A program made the translations under genes and the position numbers. This document shows, one piece after another, positions 1 to 11,883 of a stretch of 64,000 nt of DNA (position 1 is the stretch's first letter; each line of letters opens with the position of its first letter). The notes below the pieces were generated by a model, which saw only the letters and a program-made list of their open reading frames with translations, had not been told where the DNA came from and did not search any database. The DNA comes from Unio delphinus (taxonomy: Eukaryota > Mollusca > Bivalvia > Unionida > Unionidae): NCBI GenBank assembly GCA_029339505.1, contig JAQISU010000115.1:9437001-9501000 (forward strand). The letters are read 5' to 3'.

Positions 1-329
1 CGCTATGTAGTCCTTTTAGAATAAGTTCTTTTACAATAAGTTCTTAATATCCATTTTTCAGGTTTCCCTCCATTGTCATTTCCATTTACATCTACTTTCA
101 TCCACCATAACCAAAGAAGACATTATCGTTGCAGACTAACAGAAGAATAAAAATACCCTTCAGTCCACAAAGAAATGTTTAAGTACCTCTGTCTGTGATA
201 GTGATTGCACTGGACGTTGTACTACACCGTAAATGCATTTACTGTCATTCAACAGCAGTACCACTGGTTCACCATTAAATACTTAGGAACAGGTCTCTCA
301 CAGTACTCTGGATATGAGATAAATTGAAA

Positions 330-650
330 ACTACTAGCACTACTACTAGCATTACTATTGCTACTACCACTACCACTACTTCTACTTTAACCACCACCAC
401 TACCACAACTATTAATACTTCGACAGCTCATATTACTACTAATTCTTTTACCACCATCGCTAATACTAAAACTTCTCCAACTACTACTATTACTACCAAA
501 GCTCACCCTCATCCTTCCACTGCTATTACTATTATTATCAACACTTATCTTCATGATTTTCCACTACTATCACTACTACTACTACTACCAACCCTTCACT
601 CATCATAATGTTTCCACTACTAGTATTACTACTACCAACATTCCACTCAA
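330..650. repeat. degenerate (CTA/ACC)n trinucleotide tract
   Basis: Runs of ctact, accac and attact triplets with interruptions. The Thr/Ser-only open frame here is an artefact of the repeat, not a gene. Confidence 0.8.
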
Positions 651-771
651 AATGGGATGCACAAGTTTGAAGAAAAAAAAAACTATTTCAACATAGAAAT
701 AAAAACAATAAGACACACTTGATAAAACATTTAGCCCAACAATTGACTGTTCAATAGAACCAAATAAAATT

Positions 772-774
<3 letters not shown>

Positions 775-856
<82 letters not shown>
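775..856. repeat. (TA)n microsatellite
   Basis: Pure TA dinucleotides ending directly at the TG of the LTR that follows; probably the insertion target of that LTR. Confidence 0.95.
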
Positions 857-1754
<898 letters not shown>

Positions 1755-1821
1755 TCTGCACCTAATAATATCAACCATTCTCGCATAGAAATCAAGGGAT
1801 AGCACTTTCCAGTCTGGTTCA

Positions 1822-1826
<5 letters not shown>

Positions 1827-1880
<54 letters not shown>
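1827..1880. repeat. (AT)n microsatellite
   Basis: Pure AT dinucleotide run. The stretch from 1881 to about 2230 holds nothing I recognise. Confidence 0.95.
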
Positions 1881-1883
<3 letters not shown>

Positions 1884-2230
1884 TGACAGTATATACCACA
1901 ATCAGATTTTAAAAAACATGAAATTCAATCACTTAACATCATTCAAGAAGAAAAAAATCATGTGAGGTTGCTAGTCAGTTGTGACTGTAACATATTTATG
2001 ATCTGGTTGGAATGCTGCAACTTATACTGTATTACTCACTTGCTAGTGTTGCTGGGTAGTTGTTGCAATTGTTATATAATTATGTGCAGGTTAGCTATGC
2101 AATCACTGATAGATGTTACATAACTACACTGCAGTCAGCAAATAACAAAAATAACAATGTATCACTGTTAACTGGAACTATTGCTAAGTTATCAGTATTA
2201 TGTAATTCAGGTTAGCCTATTTATATTGCT

Positions 2231-2472
2231 GCTTGTTGTTGTTGTTGTTGTTGAAGCTGTAGGGTTTTAAGCCATTTTTCAGTACATGATACATGGTTTA
2301 GGAAGAATCTGGGAAAACCCATAGAAAGAACCACCAACCCATGAGAAGCTACTGGCAAGCTTTCTCACCTATCCACATTTGCCAAATACGAGACTCGAAC
2401 ACACACAGAGGTGAGATGGCAGAGATCTGTAACAGAGAGCGCTTTAGACCACTCGTCCACTCATGGCCCTCT
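2231..2472 (-). mobile_element. tRNA-derived SINE
   Basis: Read on the minus strand, the unit starts with a tRNA-like head containing an A-box-like TGGTCTAAAGCGC (2439-2451) and a B-box-like TGTTCGAGTCTC (2390-2401). A body of about 150 bp follows, then a (CAA)n tail, seen as (TTG)n on the plus strand at about 2231-2250. The layout is that of a pol III SINE. The spacing of about 50 nt between boxes fits a tRNA head. Family not identified. Confidence 0.7.
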
Positions 2473-2689
2473 TGAGCGCCATATAATTAGCATCATGTTA
2501 GCACGCTGAATTTAAATTTATCATACAAGTAACACATAATTAGATTTCATGAAATCACAAATGATATTATCAAGTCATGCAATGGAAAGACATACAAAAT
2601 ATAGATTTCAAATGAATCCAATAATTATTTCATGACACATCTGCAGTTTAGAGTTATAAAATGAGTATTTTTAATCATGCAGTAAATAA

Positions 2690-3602
2690 AATCTGCATTT
2701 ATGCTCATTTAAAAATAAATGAACTTGTCAAATAATTCAAATCAATGCCTAAAACAACGACAACTTTGTGTAAAACAAAACCTTTATCTGCCATAATTTT
2801 AATCCCATAGTTCTAACAAATCTTTAATTCCTGACAGCTTTGTGATCTCCACATCACTCAGAGTCATGCAAAAGAAAAACACAAATGTGATTGCACCATG
2901 TTCGGCTATCCCTACCAAACCTTTCCAGGTGTTGTGAGTTTTGCAGTTTGAAAAAGTTTTTGATGTAAGCACTAGAGATAAGTGTCTTTCTGTAAATATT
3001 TATGTGCAGTCAATAATAATTCTGGTTCCTGGGTAGGACAGTTGAAACTCAAGAGGCATATTTGCTTGAACCTGCTCATGACTTGGCCATATATTTATAC
3101 TTCCCAGTAAGAAATACAATTTGTCCACATGATTATTTTCTGACTTAAAGAAGACATGTGAATATTAAACTGAACAGACATATCTTCAATCGGAAATACA
3201 CAACAAAAAAACATGAAAAGTTCATCCACTGGGTCCATTGCTTTTTGCTGTCCTCTGATGTTGATGTCATTCCTGGTGCTGTAATATAAGCTCTTCAATC
3301 TAATTGCAGTAGGTTTGATGCCATTGAAGAAGGCTATAAAAACCTCATGCGGGTAAAGAAGTGTAAAATTCTATAATTTCATTGTCATCTGTAAATCGGT
3401 TCAATCCAAATTTCTCCATGTTTATTTTATATTCGAATCTTGCATCTGAAGAAGATAAAATAATAGTATAGCTTTTCATCAATATTTGTAACTATAATGG
3501 AGACAAAAAAATATAACTAGCAAAAGTTACAAGCTTCACTATAATTTAAAATTTTAAAATTATACAAGAGTTTTAACAGAGGCTGCTTTCCACCGACTGT
3601 AT

Positions 3603-3642
<40 letters not shown>

Positions 3643-4213
3643 ACACACTATGAGTATGAAATAAATGTATAAACAAAAGTTACGAAGCTATGGTTTGATT
3701 ACATATCATTGCCATCTAATACTTTCTATTTTATAACGAGGTAATAAAGTTCACTGTTCTGTACTTGCTACTTATACGTGAATTTATAATCTTTTATATA
3801 CATGCGTTGCGTGAAGTATGCCCAGTTTTCGAATACCCCGTTATGTGGAATGGGACTAGGGGTAACATTTTTAGAAACCTATCATTATAAAACACACGTA
3901 CATACAATCATTTGCTTCATCGACAGAATCTATTTTGCGTTTGGATTTCTCATTCTTACATCATTTAGTAGCAAGTAAATACAAACAAACCAACACCGAT
4001 CCAGTTACTTAGTAACTTACCTTAAAATTCGGCCCCGCATCACGACGTATTGCAACAATCCATTTTCTACGCAGCTCCATCTTTTTCACTGATGGAATAT
4101 AGTGGAAGCTTAAATCTATGTGAATTCAAACGTTCCCATTGCACAACGAAACACAACAATAAATGCCACGATTTTTTTCCGTTGCCGGTATCAACTGTAG
4201 CACTGGCAGCCAT
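2690..4213 (-). pseudogene. THAP / DDE_Tnp_4 transposase relic
   Basis: Minus-strand pieces line up with a THAP-domain plus HTH_Tnp_4 plus DDE_Tnp_4 transposase. Near 4170-4021 a reading gives IYCCV, LSFH and RKWIVAIRRD, typical of a THAP zinc finger, ending at a splice-donor-like GTAAGT. A frame at 3298-3095 reads as an HTH_Tnp_4 region (DPVDELFMFF). At about 2970-3080 come EQVQANMP and IIIDCT, then NTWKGLVGIA and MADKGF, matching the DDE_Tnp_4 core with its first two acidic residues. Stops and frame changes interrupt it: a 7-A run near 4172-4178, an in-frame TGA in the THAP part, and others. It is a dead DNA-transposon gene or a captured host relative. An ISL2EU-like origin is my inference. 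Confidence 0.75.
3603..3639. repeat. (CT)n microsatellite
   Basis: Pure CT run; lies in the putative intron of the THAP transposase relic. Confidence 0.95.
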
Positions 4214-4229
4214 GGTTGCGAGATAAAAC

Positions 4230-4790
4230 GAAATTAGGTGCTTATCTTAGCCTCGTTTTGGATGCGTTGACCCAAGGTCACATGAATGCATGAATATAGT
4301 CTAAGAATGGTCTATAGAACACAAACTATTGCACTTTCTTCTACTGCATTTCAAAAAGTCGAGTGTGTTATGAGTTGTCATTGAATTTGATAATAAAGAA
4401 AACACAATACAAAGTGTTAATTACTATTTTAAATCATTTCATTAAATATCCGAAAAATATGACTTGACTTTGATAAATTAGAAGCATTTTTTTAAAATGT
4501 CGCCATAATGGTTATGTAGTGACGGTTGGGCTAAACACAATATTAACACAAATATTAATTTTTGCATAACAATATTTAATAACTAGATGTATATCTTGAG
4601 TAAATAACATCAAATACTAGTTAAAGGCGATATTATAATACTTACATGAACTTCTCTATGTGAATAAATCAGAGAAGTAATGTATAGCACGAGAGCAAAC
4701 ATTAAGGCAACACCAATTTTGTCATCCTAATGCTACTGTCGCCATAATGACTACCCAGTGACAATGAACTGTCGCCGTAATGACGGGTTC
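4230..4790. other. AT-rich stretch without recognised features
   Basis: No long open frame, repeat array or RNA gene seen. Confidence 0.5.
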
Positions 4791-4793
4791 GCT

Positions 4794-4796
<3 letters not shown>

Positions 4797-4841
<45 letters not shown>

Positions 4842-4849
4842 TACATACA

Positions 4850-4883
<34 letters not shown>

Positions 4884-5016
4884 CCTACCTACCTACCTAC
4901 CTACCTACGTACCTACCAACATACATACATACATACATACATACATACATACATACATACATACATACATACATACATACATACATACATACATACATAC
5001 ATACATACATACATAC

Positions 5017-5050
<34 letters not shown>

Positions 5051-5250
5051 CATACATACATACGTACGTTCGTGCGTACATACATACATACATACATACA
5101 TACATACATACATACATACATACCTACCTACCTACCTACCTACCTACCTACCTACCTACCTACCTACCTACCTACCTACCTACCTACCTACATACATACA
5201 TACATACATACATACATACATACATACATACATACATACATACATACATA
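4797..5250. repeat. (CA)n then (CATA)n/(CCTA)n compound microsatellite
   Basis: Starts as (CA)n, then alternates blocks of CATA and CCTA with a few interruptions. Open frames here on both strands (Tyr/Ile/His or Met/Tyr/Val/Cys only) are repeat artefacts. Confidence 0.95.
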
Positions 5251-5500
5251 GTCAATTAACCATCTCAAGTGTTGATATTGATTAAAGATGAGGAATGATA
5301 AAGAAACACTATTTAGGACATGTGGATGTTTGTTTAGCATATTGAATGAAATTACCCAACCTGTAATAACTAAATGAAAACCTTAAATAATTTTAGATTG
5401 CTCTTTCAAGACAATGCCATGAAGACATTATTATATATTATATGTGAATGATATGTGAGGTTTTGAAAGGATTCAATTCGATTCAGATAGTATGCGATTT
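5251..5500 (+). repeat. dispersed repeat, copy 1, attached to (CATA)n
   Basis: Very similar in order and wording to 39207-39410: a TGTTGATATTGATTA segment, then GAGGAATGATA, AGAAACACTATTTA, TTTGTTTAGCATATT and CTCTTTCAAGAC in the same order. Both copies directly follow a (CATA)n array, so the array and unique part look like one mobile or duplicated family. Confidence 0.7.
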
Positions 5501-5573
5501 TTGAAGGATTCATTCATGTTGATGTAAAATGAATCTGTGGCAACTCTGAGTGCAGTATCAGGAAATATGTTTA

Positions 5574-7445
5574 TCATTGATAATACTTAATGGAGACATA
5601 TGCAAGCATCGATGATCTTAAATGATAAAATATTGAGGCGATTCTCCATCGGTATAGCTGATAAAAGTTCCAAACTTTGTTCCAGTTTATAAACGTTTCC
5701 TTTGCGATTGTATCAGCGATTCTAAAATCTCGCTCAGCATCATCTAGGATTAATCGTGTGTGATGTCGTTTATGATCATACCATCCACCTTGAGTGAATG
5801 TATCGATTATTCTTCTACAGAGAATTTTTGTTGCGACTTCCTCTTTAATATAATTAACGTTTACATCAATGTTGTAACTGATATATGGAATTAATTCAGG
5901 TGTTGGTAACCAAACATCAGTTTGTTTTCGATCAAGCATATATCGCAGCAACACAATTGGTGACACATTTTCTCAGAGAAATGTTTACCGAATCAAACTA
6001 TCTTCGGATTGTTCTTGTTGGCCGTTTATTCTTAATGAGACTTCAGAAACACCCATTTGATCAAATATCATATGACTCCGTGTTTGTGAATTTAATCGCG
6101 CATAATTCTGTAGCGATACCAATATATGTCATGGCGGATACCAATATATGTCATGGCGGAGAAGCACCTTGATGTGATGCCATCTGCCATGTATATATAC
6201 CGTTAATGCTACTCTGAATACTATCTGTAGTTGTTGTTAACCATGACAACACTGTTTTACCATCTGAATTCATAAATGGTAGTAATTTATACTCTACGGT
6301 GATCGATGAAGTCATCACTGGCATCCACAATGAAAGTTTTGTTATCTTTACTTTATCAGCAACTAATGGAGCTGCTGCAGGGCTTCCTTCTCGCCAGATT
6401 GTATCATTATCATCACCTTTTCGCACGAGGACTACTGAATGTTTAGTTCCTAATTTAGTTTTTTGTATATTTCTACAAAATTCAGAAATATGAGACAACA
6501 GAATTGCACATGAGTATAATCTATGCTCACCTTGCAACATTGATACTAGTGTTGAAAATCCTAAGGTATGATAATCATTAATACATACAATATCAAAATC
6601 AGCAGCTGGTCTAGCTCTATATCCATCTGGGTGTGGATCAGAGGCAGTACCCTGTGGTGTCCATGCTTTAATATAATTAACATATTCAGCGTGTTCAGAA
6701 ATATCCTTAGCAAACATCATTGATGAACCAGCAGATATTGTATAATCATCAGAATAACTCGTTAAAGCCATCATACAATTCTTATCTGAGCACATATTTC
6801 AGAATCCTTTATTTTTTATATATACCATATATGTTACATCATTCTCTGAAATTCGATCTTTGTTATGTTTTATACGATATATCCACCCATACCTGTTCTC
6901 TCTTCCTACAGATTTATTATATCATGGTTTTAAATATCCTTCTTTGCGATTGAAAACCCGCAAGTGCAAAACCAGATAGATCATCGAAATTATTTCTGTT
7001 TTAATCGCATTAATCGCCTCGTCAGTAAATCTTTCAGATGGTGTAATTTCGTCCAATTCGTTTTCGTTTGGTACTTCTTCAGTAATGTCAGCAACAGTTG
7101 CTTGTGGTTCTACATCTGCAGCTTGTTGTAATTGCGCAGCAGCTATATCAGTTGAAAGATCTAGAGGAATCGTTCTGGTTTGTTTAGTTCTTGTTGATAT
7201 TTTTTAAAATTCAGGAAGAAGACCCTGTTTTCATATTCTCCATTTTCCTTCTTTCCAAATACGACTTATCTAGTAGCTGTAGCAATGGGTTTGAATAATT
7301 CTTCATTAAACTTTGTACAATCAACTTTAGATTCTTGTCGTTGTTGTCATGTTTGTCTAACAGAATCACGGACTTGGATAAATTTCCTAATAGCTTCTAG
7401 TCGCTCTCGTGTTAATCTAGTTTTAAATGATTCTCCTACCATTAT
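5574..7445 (-). pseudogene. decayed capsid-like / virus-derived gene relic
   Basis: The minus strand carries several coding blocks in shifting frames. One starts near 7445 (MVGESFKTRLTRERLEAIRK). Another at about 7200-6990 is rich in Gln/Glu (IPLDLSTDIAAAQLQQAADV). A 214-codon frame at 6795-6151 includes GEHRLYSCAILLSHISEF, KGDDNDTIW and ADKVKITKLSLWMP, and a frame at 5966-5574 ends the region. Stops and a 22-nt tandem duplication at about 6117-6160 break it. The wording recalls large structural proteins found in virus-derived elements of invertebrates, possibly a double-jelly-roll capsid. That is recollection, not proof. Confidence 0.4.
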
Positions 7446-8302
7446 TGATATATGATATGATTTAGTTTGTAACAATATTTGTAGAGAACAATTGATACCT
7501 TTTTCTGGATAAAACCATAGCATCAGAGGAGCGGAGACCTCAATTAGAGGTGTTCATAGTAAAATAAAAGGTCTTCCTAAAAAATAATATGACAAAAATA
7601 AGTAACAGAATTATCTAAATCCAATAGAGACTCTATCGAGTTTGTTAGAAGATTCGTTTGAGGTTATTGTCGTTATGTTTTTGGTTTAGTAGGAAGGATT
7701 TATTTAACAAGAGGATCCTTATAAAAGTGTCGGGTTCCGCCTCTCTACTGATGAATTAAAAGTTTTTACGGTCTGAACTAAAACCACTACACTATTCCGG
7801 AATACGGTTAGTTATTCCAGTCCAGTTTAATAAGTTTACTAATACGGTTGCGTTATTACGTATAGTGAGCACATAATCCACTACTTTATGGATGCCGACA
7901 GCAGAACCCAGCTATTAAGACCGTTCCACTTTTTCTATTACTTTATTTCCGGCTCTCGCTGATAATCATATTAGCAAAGTTAGCTGACATCTCAGTTATA
8001 CTGATCGAGATATATACTGAACTTTTGGACAACAAATGAATCATTCGGCAACCGGTCGCCCAGAGGTTGGTTATATGCATGAGCGTACATCCTTTTACCT
8101 TTCGACGAACATAAATGGGCGACAAAAATGTACGTGTGTCGTTTATTTTATTGTACCATTTCTTGCTTATTTTCATTTTCCTTTCAGCATTCCATACAGT
8201 ATTCACTTTATAGGAACAAACATGACTCGTGACACACATATTTAGCTAACAACAATGTCTGCAAGAGGTTACAATTTAGACGCTGTCGCCTAAAGTTGGA
8301 TT

Positions 8303-8306
<4 letters not shown>
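7446..8306. other. no recognised features
   Basis: Only short frames on both strands, none with recognisable domains. Confidence 0.5.

Positions 8307-8357
<51 letters not shown>
8307..8357. repeat. (TA)n microsatellite
   Basis: Pure TA run, followed by a short TG-rich tail. A second small TA run is at 8879-8900. Confidence 0.95.
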
Positions 8358-8359
<2 letters not shown>

Positions 8360-8900
8360 GTGTGTATATGTGTGTGTTTACATAGTTGATTCAATACATA
8401 ATACTATATAATAATATATCTGATGAACCAGTTATTAACTGATTACGGTAGGTGGACATGGGTATATTGACAGAAAAATATCTTCTTCCTTTGAAATTGT
8501 GACATGCAGGTAATATGAGTTATGCACATTGTGCAAATATAATCTTGAATATCAACTGTATCAAAACGCAGTTTTGAAAAGACAGTGGAATAAATGGCAA
8601 TTAATATGCAAAACGTTGGACAGATGGAAAAAACATCCCAACAGGTTCGCTTATGACCACTGACCAGGTGAACTACAATGTGAGACTTAATAGTTACATG
8701 TTAGCTTCATTAGTTAGTCGGTGTCCTGCCTTAGTCAAATTACATGCTAATTACGTAACGTGTAATCAAAGAAGGCAAAGTAAGGTTTTGGAGCGAAGAT
8801 GCAATATGCATAATGTAATCATAAAGAAAATAAGGATCAAGGACTAAATAATAAATTATTTCCTATATAAAAAAATTAATATATATATATATATATATAT

Positions 8901-10155
8901 AATGTACACACAATAGAAATACGGATAAATAACTAAATAATTATTTTTGTTTTCTATCAAAAGATCAATATACATAATGTGTTCCTAATGAAAAAAAGAT
9001 TAAGGATTAAGGAATGTATGTTGTCTTCTGTGTAATGGTCAGTTTACACTGCACTGAAACAAGGCTTAAGGTCTCAATAATGCATGTTGTCTTCTATCAC
9101 ATGATCATCTTCGTTATACTAAATTGGATCAGCGTCTGACCGATAACATAATACAACGAATCCTGTATAGAATAGGATAATCGTACCACCTAAAGTTTTG
9201 TCTAGTTTGTAAATATTCCACCAATGACTGATGAGATGTTATTCCGGCTGTCACTTTCAAATAGGTTATGCGAGGAAACCTCTTCTGGTTTTCTTCATCC
9301 ATTTGACAAAGTAATTAACTTGCATGTTTCATATGTTTCAAATACGACACCAAATTTAAAACAAGGCTGGCTTAACATGCAAGTTTGTAACAAAATTGTT
9401 ACCGAGAGGATGGTGGATTAAATGAGTAACACAAACACAATATGTGAAAGAAAATATAAATTTATGAAATAAATTATTAATGAAAAATAATGATGTATCA
9501 ACACAATAACTCATGCGTTCAACCCACAATTACACTCACAACCATTCACAAAACATGAATAAATTAAATATTAATGCAAAATAAAACACAGATACAAAGG
9601 AATCTCTTGGACTATACACAGATCCAAGGAACCTTTACAAAAGTTATATTAACGCAAGTATAAATTACGATAATAAACACAAACATCAAACTATACTATC
9701 GCACGTATGGATTGCGACAACTAGCACAAACATATACATGTATTTAATCAAGTTGCTAACTTTTATTGAGATTCATGCAATCCCTTGAAATACTATTGTG
9801 ATTTGAAGTAACTATGTAAATACAACAATGTATTCAATTGTACTACAATCGCAACACACACATGTGTCTCGACCCTGTATAACCGTACGATTCACCAACA
9901 GTTAAATCGTCGCCCAGTTTCTCCGAAAACCTAGGGTTGACTCAATACTTTTATCGGTCACTTGCCCTTCACGGATCCACCACAGTTATACGTACAGACA
10001 GCATACAACATCTACTAGAACTAACGTTCCTCAATACCCTAGATGCCACCCCGGATGTTTACAACGCTAGACAGCTCCGACACTCGGACTTCTAGATTTC
10101 CGGATTTTTACACGTCACGACAGATGTAGACGGACAGACAATCCGACAAACAGAG
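8901..10155. other. no recognised features
   Basis: AT-rich; short open frames only, with no domain, tRNA or repeat array that I can support. Confidence 0.5.
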
Positions 10156-10360
10156 ATGCTCCGCTACAATATCAGCTACAATTTCAGCGACGATCTCAAA
10201 GACGTTATCAGAGATGTTATCAGAGATGTTCCGCAACAAATCATCTACAATTTCAGCTTCGATCTCAAAGACGTTATCAGAGATGTTATCAGAGATGTTC
10301 CGCAACAAATCATCTACAATTTCAGCTACGATCTCAAAGACGTTATCAGCTACAATAAAG
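10156..10360 (+). repeat. 69-bp minisatellite, about 2.7 copies
   Basis: A 69-bp unit containing GACGTTATCAGAGATGTTAT is repeated almost exactly. It is a multiple of three and free of stops in the plus frame, giving a 23-residue repeat with LKDVIRDVIRDVPQQI in an 89-codon frame (10156-10425). I see no other support for a gene. Confidence 0.75.
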
Positions 10361-10429
10361 AAACCAGACTAATAATAGTTGTCTCAAAAAAAAATCTAAG
10401 CCTTAGATTACCCTATTGCATTTAAAGTC

Positions 10430-11212
10430 TAATAGTGACTAGTAATTCCGAATATTCCACGTTTAAAATCTGCATTGTAATAAAGGCATCATTATATGAA
10501 ATGATAAACTGAATAAAATTCTCAATAAAACGAAATATAAATTTAACACTCACCCCTTTGGCTGGAGATTGAATGACGAGCTATCTTTCCTGTAATAAGA
10601 TACTTTTGGTCCCGTAATATTTATCAGTAATATTCTGCCTTATATACCCTCAAATAGGTGAGCAGAATTCACGGCAAAATTACCGTGCACCCCGTGAATC
10701 TAATGTTCCGGACTTCATGTAATTCGAAGTCAGGCACATGCAAATCGTTACACGCCGCGTACCTTGGAGAAAACCATTTATTCACCCCAGGTAACGCATG
10801 TACGACGAAACAAAAAAAAAATGGTGAAATTAGTTTGTAATTCAATTAGAAAATAAATTAAATTTTCACCTAATTCTGTGACAAAGTTGTATTTGTATAT
10901 TTTACCATAAGTCCGGTCCTATATGAAATCCAAAATGTGTTTGGTATTAATATAGCTGATGGGTCAAATATAATCGTTAAGATAGTTATTGCAGAAATTG
11001 AACATTAAACGCCTCGTGAATACAAATAAAGTCTGACACATCACATCACCGAATTAAACATTTTGAGAATATCATTCTATTTCGCATTAAAAACTACGAA
11101 CGTTTGCTTACTCCACTACCCAACTAGCAATGCACTGCTTGTAGTTATTAACTTAGTTGAATACAGGGGTACAACTAAATAAATAAATACAAATTAGAAA
11201 TTTAAATAAATA
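10430..11212. other. no recognised features
   Basis: AT-rich, no supported gene or repeat. Confidence 0.5.
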
Positions 11213-11245
11213 ACACACACACACACGCACACACACACACACACA

Positions 11246-11297
<52 letters not shown>
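11213..11297. repeat. (CA)n-(TA)n compound microsatellite
   Basis: CA run followed by a TA run, immediately upstream of the Penelope-like element ORFs. Confidence 0.95.
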
Positions 11298-11301
<4 letters not shown>

Positions 11302-11388
11302 GACGAACTATTATCAAATCAACTTAAAAAGTTACAAAATTTACAAAAAGAAAAAAACAACTTTCCAGAACAACGAAAACCATCAGCA

Positions 11389-11883
11389 TTGGAAATTGTT
11401 AGAGAGAAATCAAAAAGAAACAATCAACAACCAAGTAGAACAACAGAGGAAATTAACTTCAAACGTGCAGTAACTAACAATCAAACAAGGAATCAACAAC
11501 AACCAAGAAATAAAAATGAAATGGAACATGCATCATTACCAACAGCAAAAATTACATCTCAACCAAATCTAAAAGAAGTAAAAAATAACAGACCCATTCA
11601 AAACAACTCAACAAATGATCAAGCAAAAGACTTAAGAGCCCCAGGCACACAAAGAACAACCTATGCAGATGCAGTAAAGAATGGGGCGAAGAAAATTGCA
11701 CAGGAGTCCAACATAACCGTAATAGAAACATTACAAAAACTTATGGAAACCCTCAAGGATCTGTTGAAGACAACACAAACAAAAGAAAGAATAGGAGATT
11801 TGTTAGAATTCAAAACAAGAACAAATGGAGGAAAGACAAGAAAAGAAAAAAGGAAATCAAAAGAGGAAAAGAAACTGTGTTAA
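11389..11883 (+). CDS. Penelope-like element ORF1 (basic, Asn/Gln/Lys-rich)
   Basis: A 164-codon frame rich in Asn, Gln, Lys and Thr, with a TTYADAVKNG segment like those in retroelement nucleic-acid-binding proteins and a highly basic C-terminus. No zinc knuckle is visible. It overlaps the RT frame, which is -1 relative to it. The RT frame is also open upstream of 11877 with basic content, so the two may be expressed through a frameshift, or ORF1 may partly be a shadow of the RT N-terminus. The start at 11389 is the first ATG in this frame; its functionality is uncertain. Confidence 0.5.
   Translation: MEIVREKSKRNNQQPSRTTEEINFKRAVTNNQTRNQQQPRNKNEMEHASLPTAKITSQPNLKEVKNNRPIQNNSTNDQAKDLRAPGTQRTTYADAVKNGAKKIAQESNITVIETLQKLMETLKDLLKTTQTKERIGDLLEFKTRTNGGKTRKEKRKSKEEKKLC

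Noticed and set aside
324..608. 94-codon Thr-rich frame
   Set aside because: Translation of a degenerate CTA/ACC tract.
4758..5285. Frames made of Tyr/Ile/His/Thr or Met/Tyr/Val/Cys, also at 38728-39310
   Set aside because: Translations of CATA arrays on either strand.
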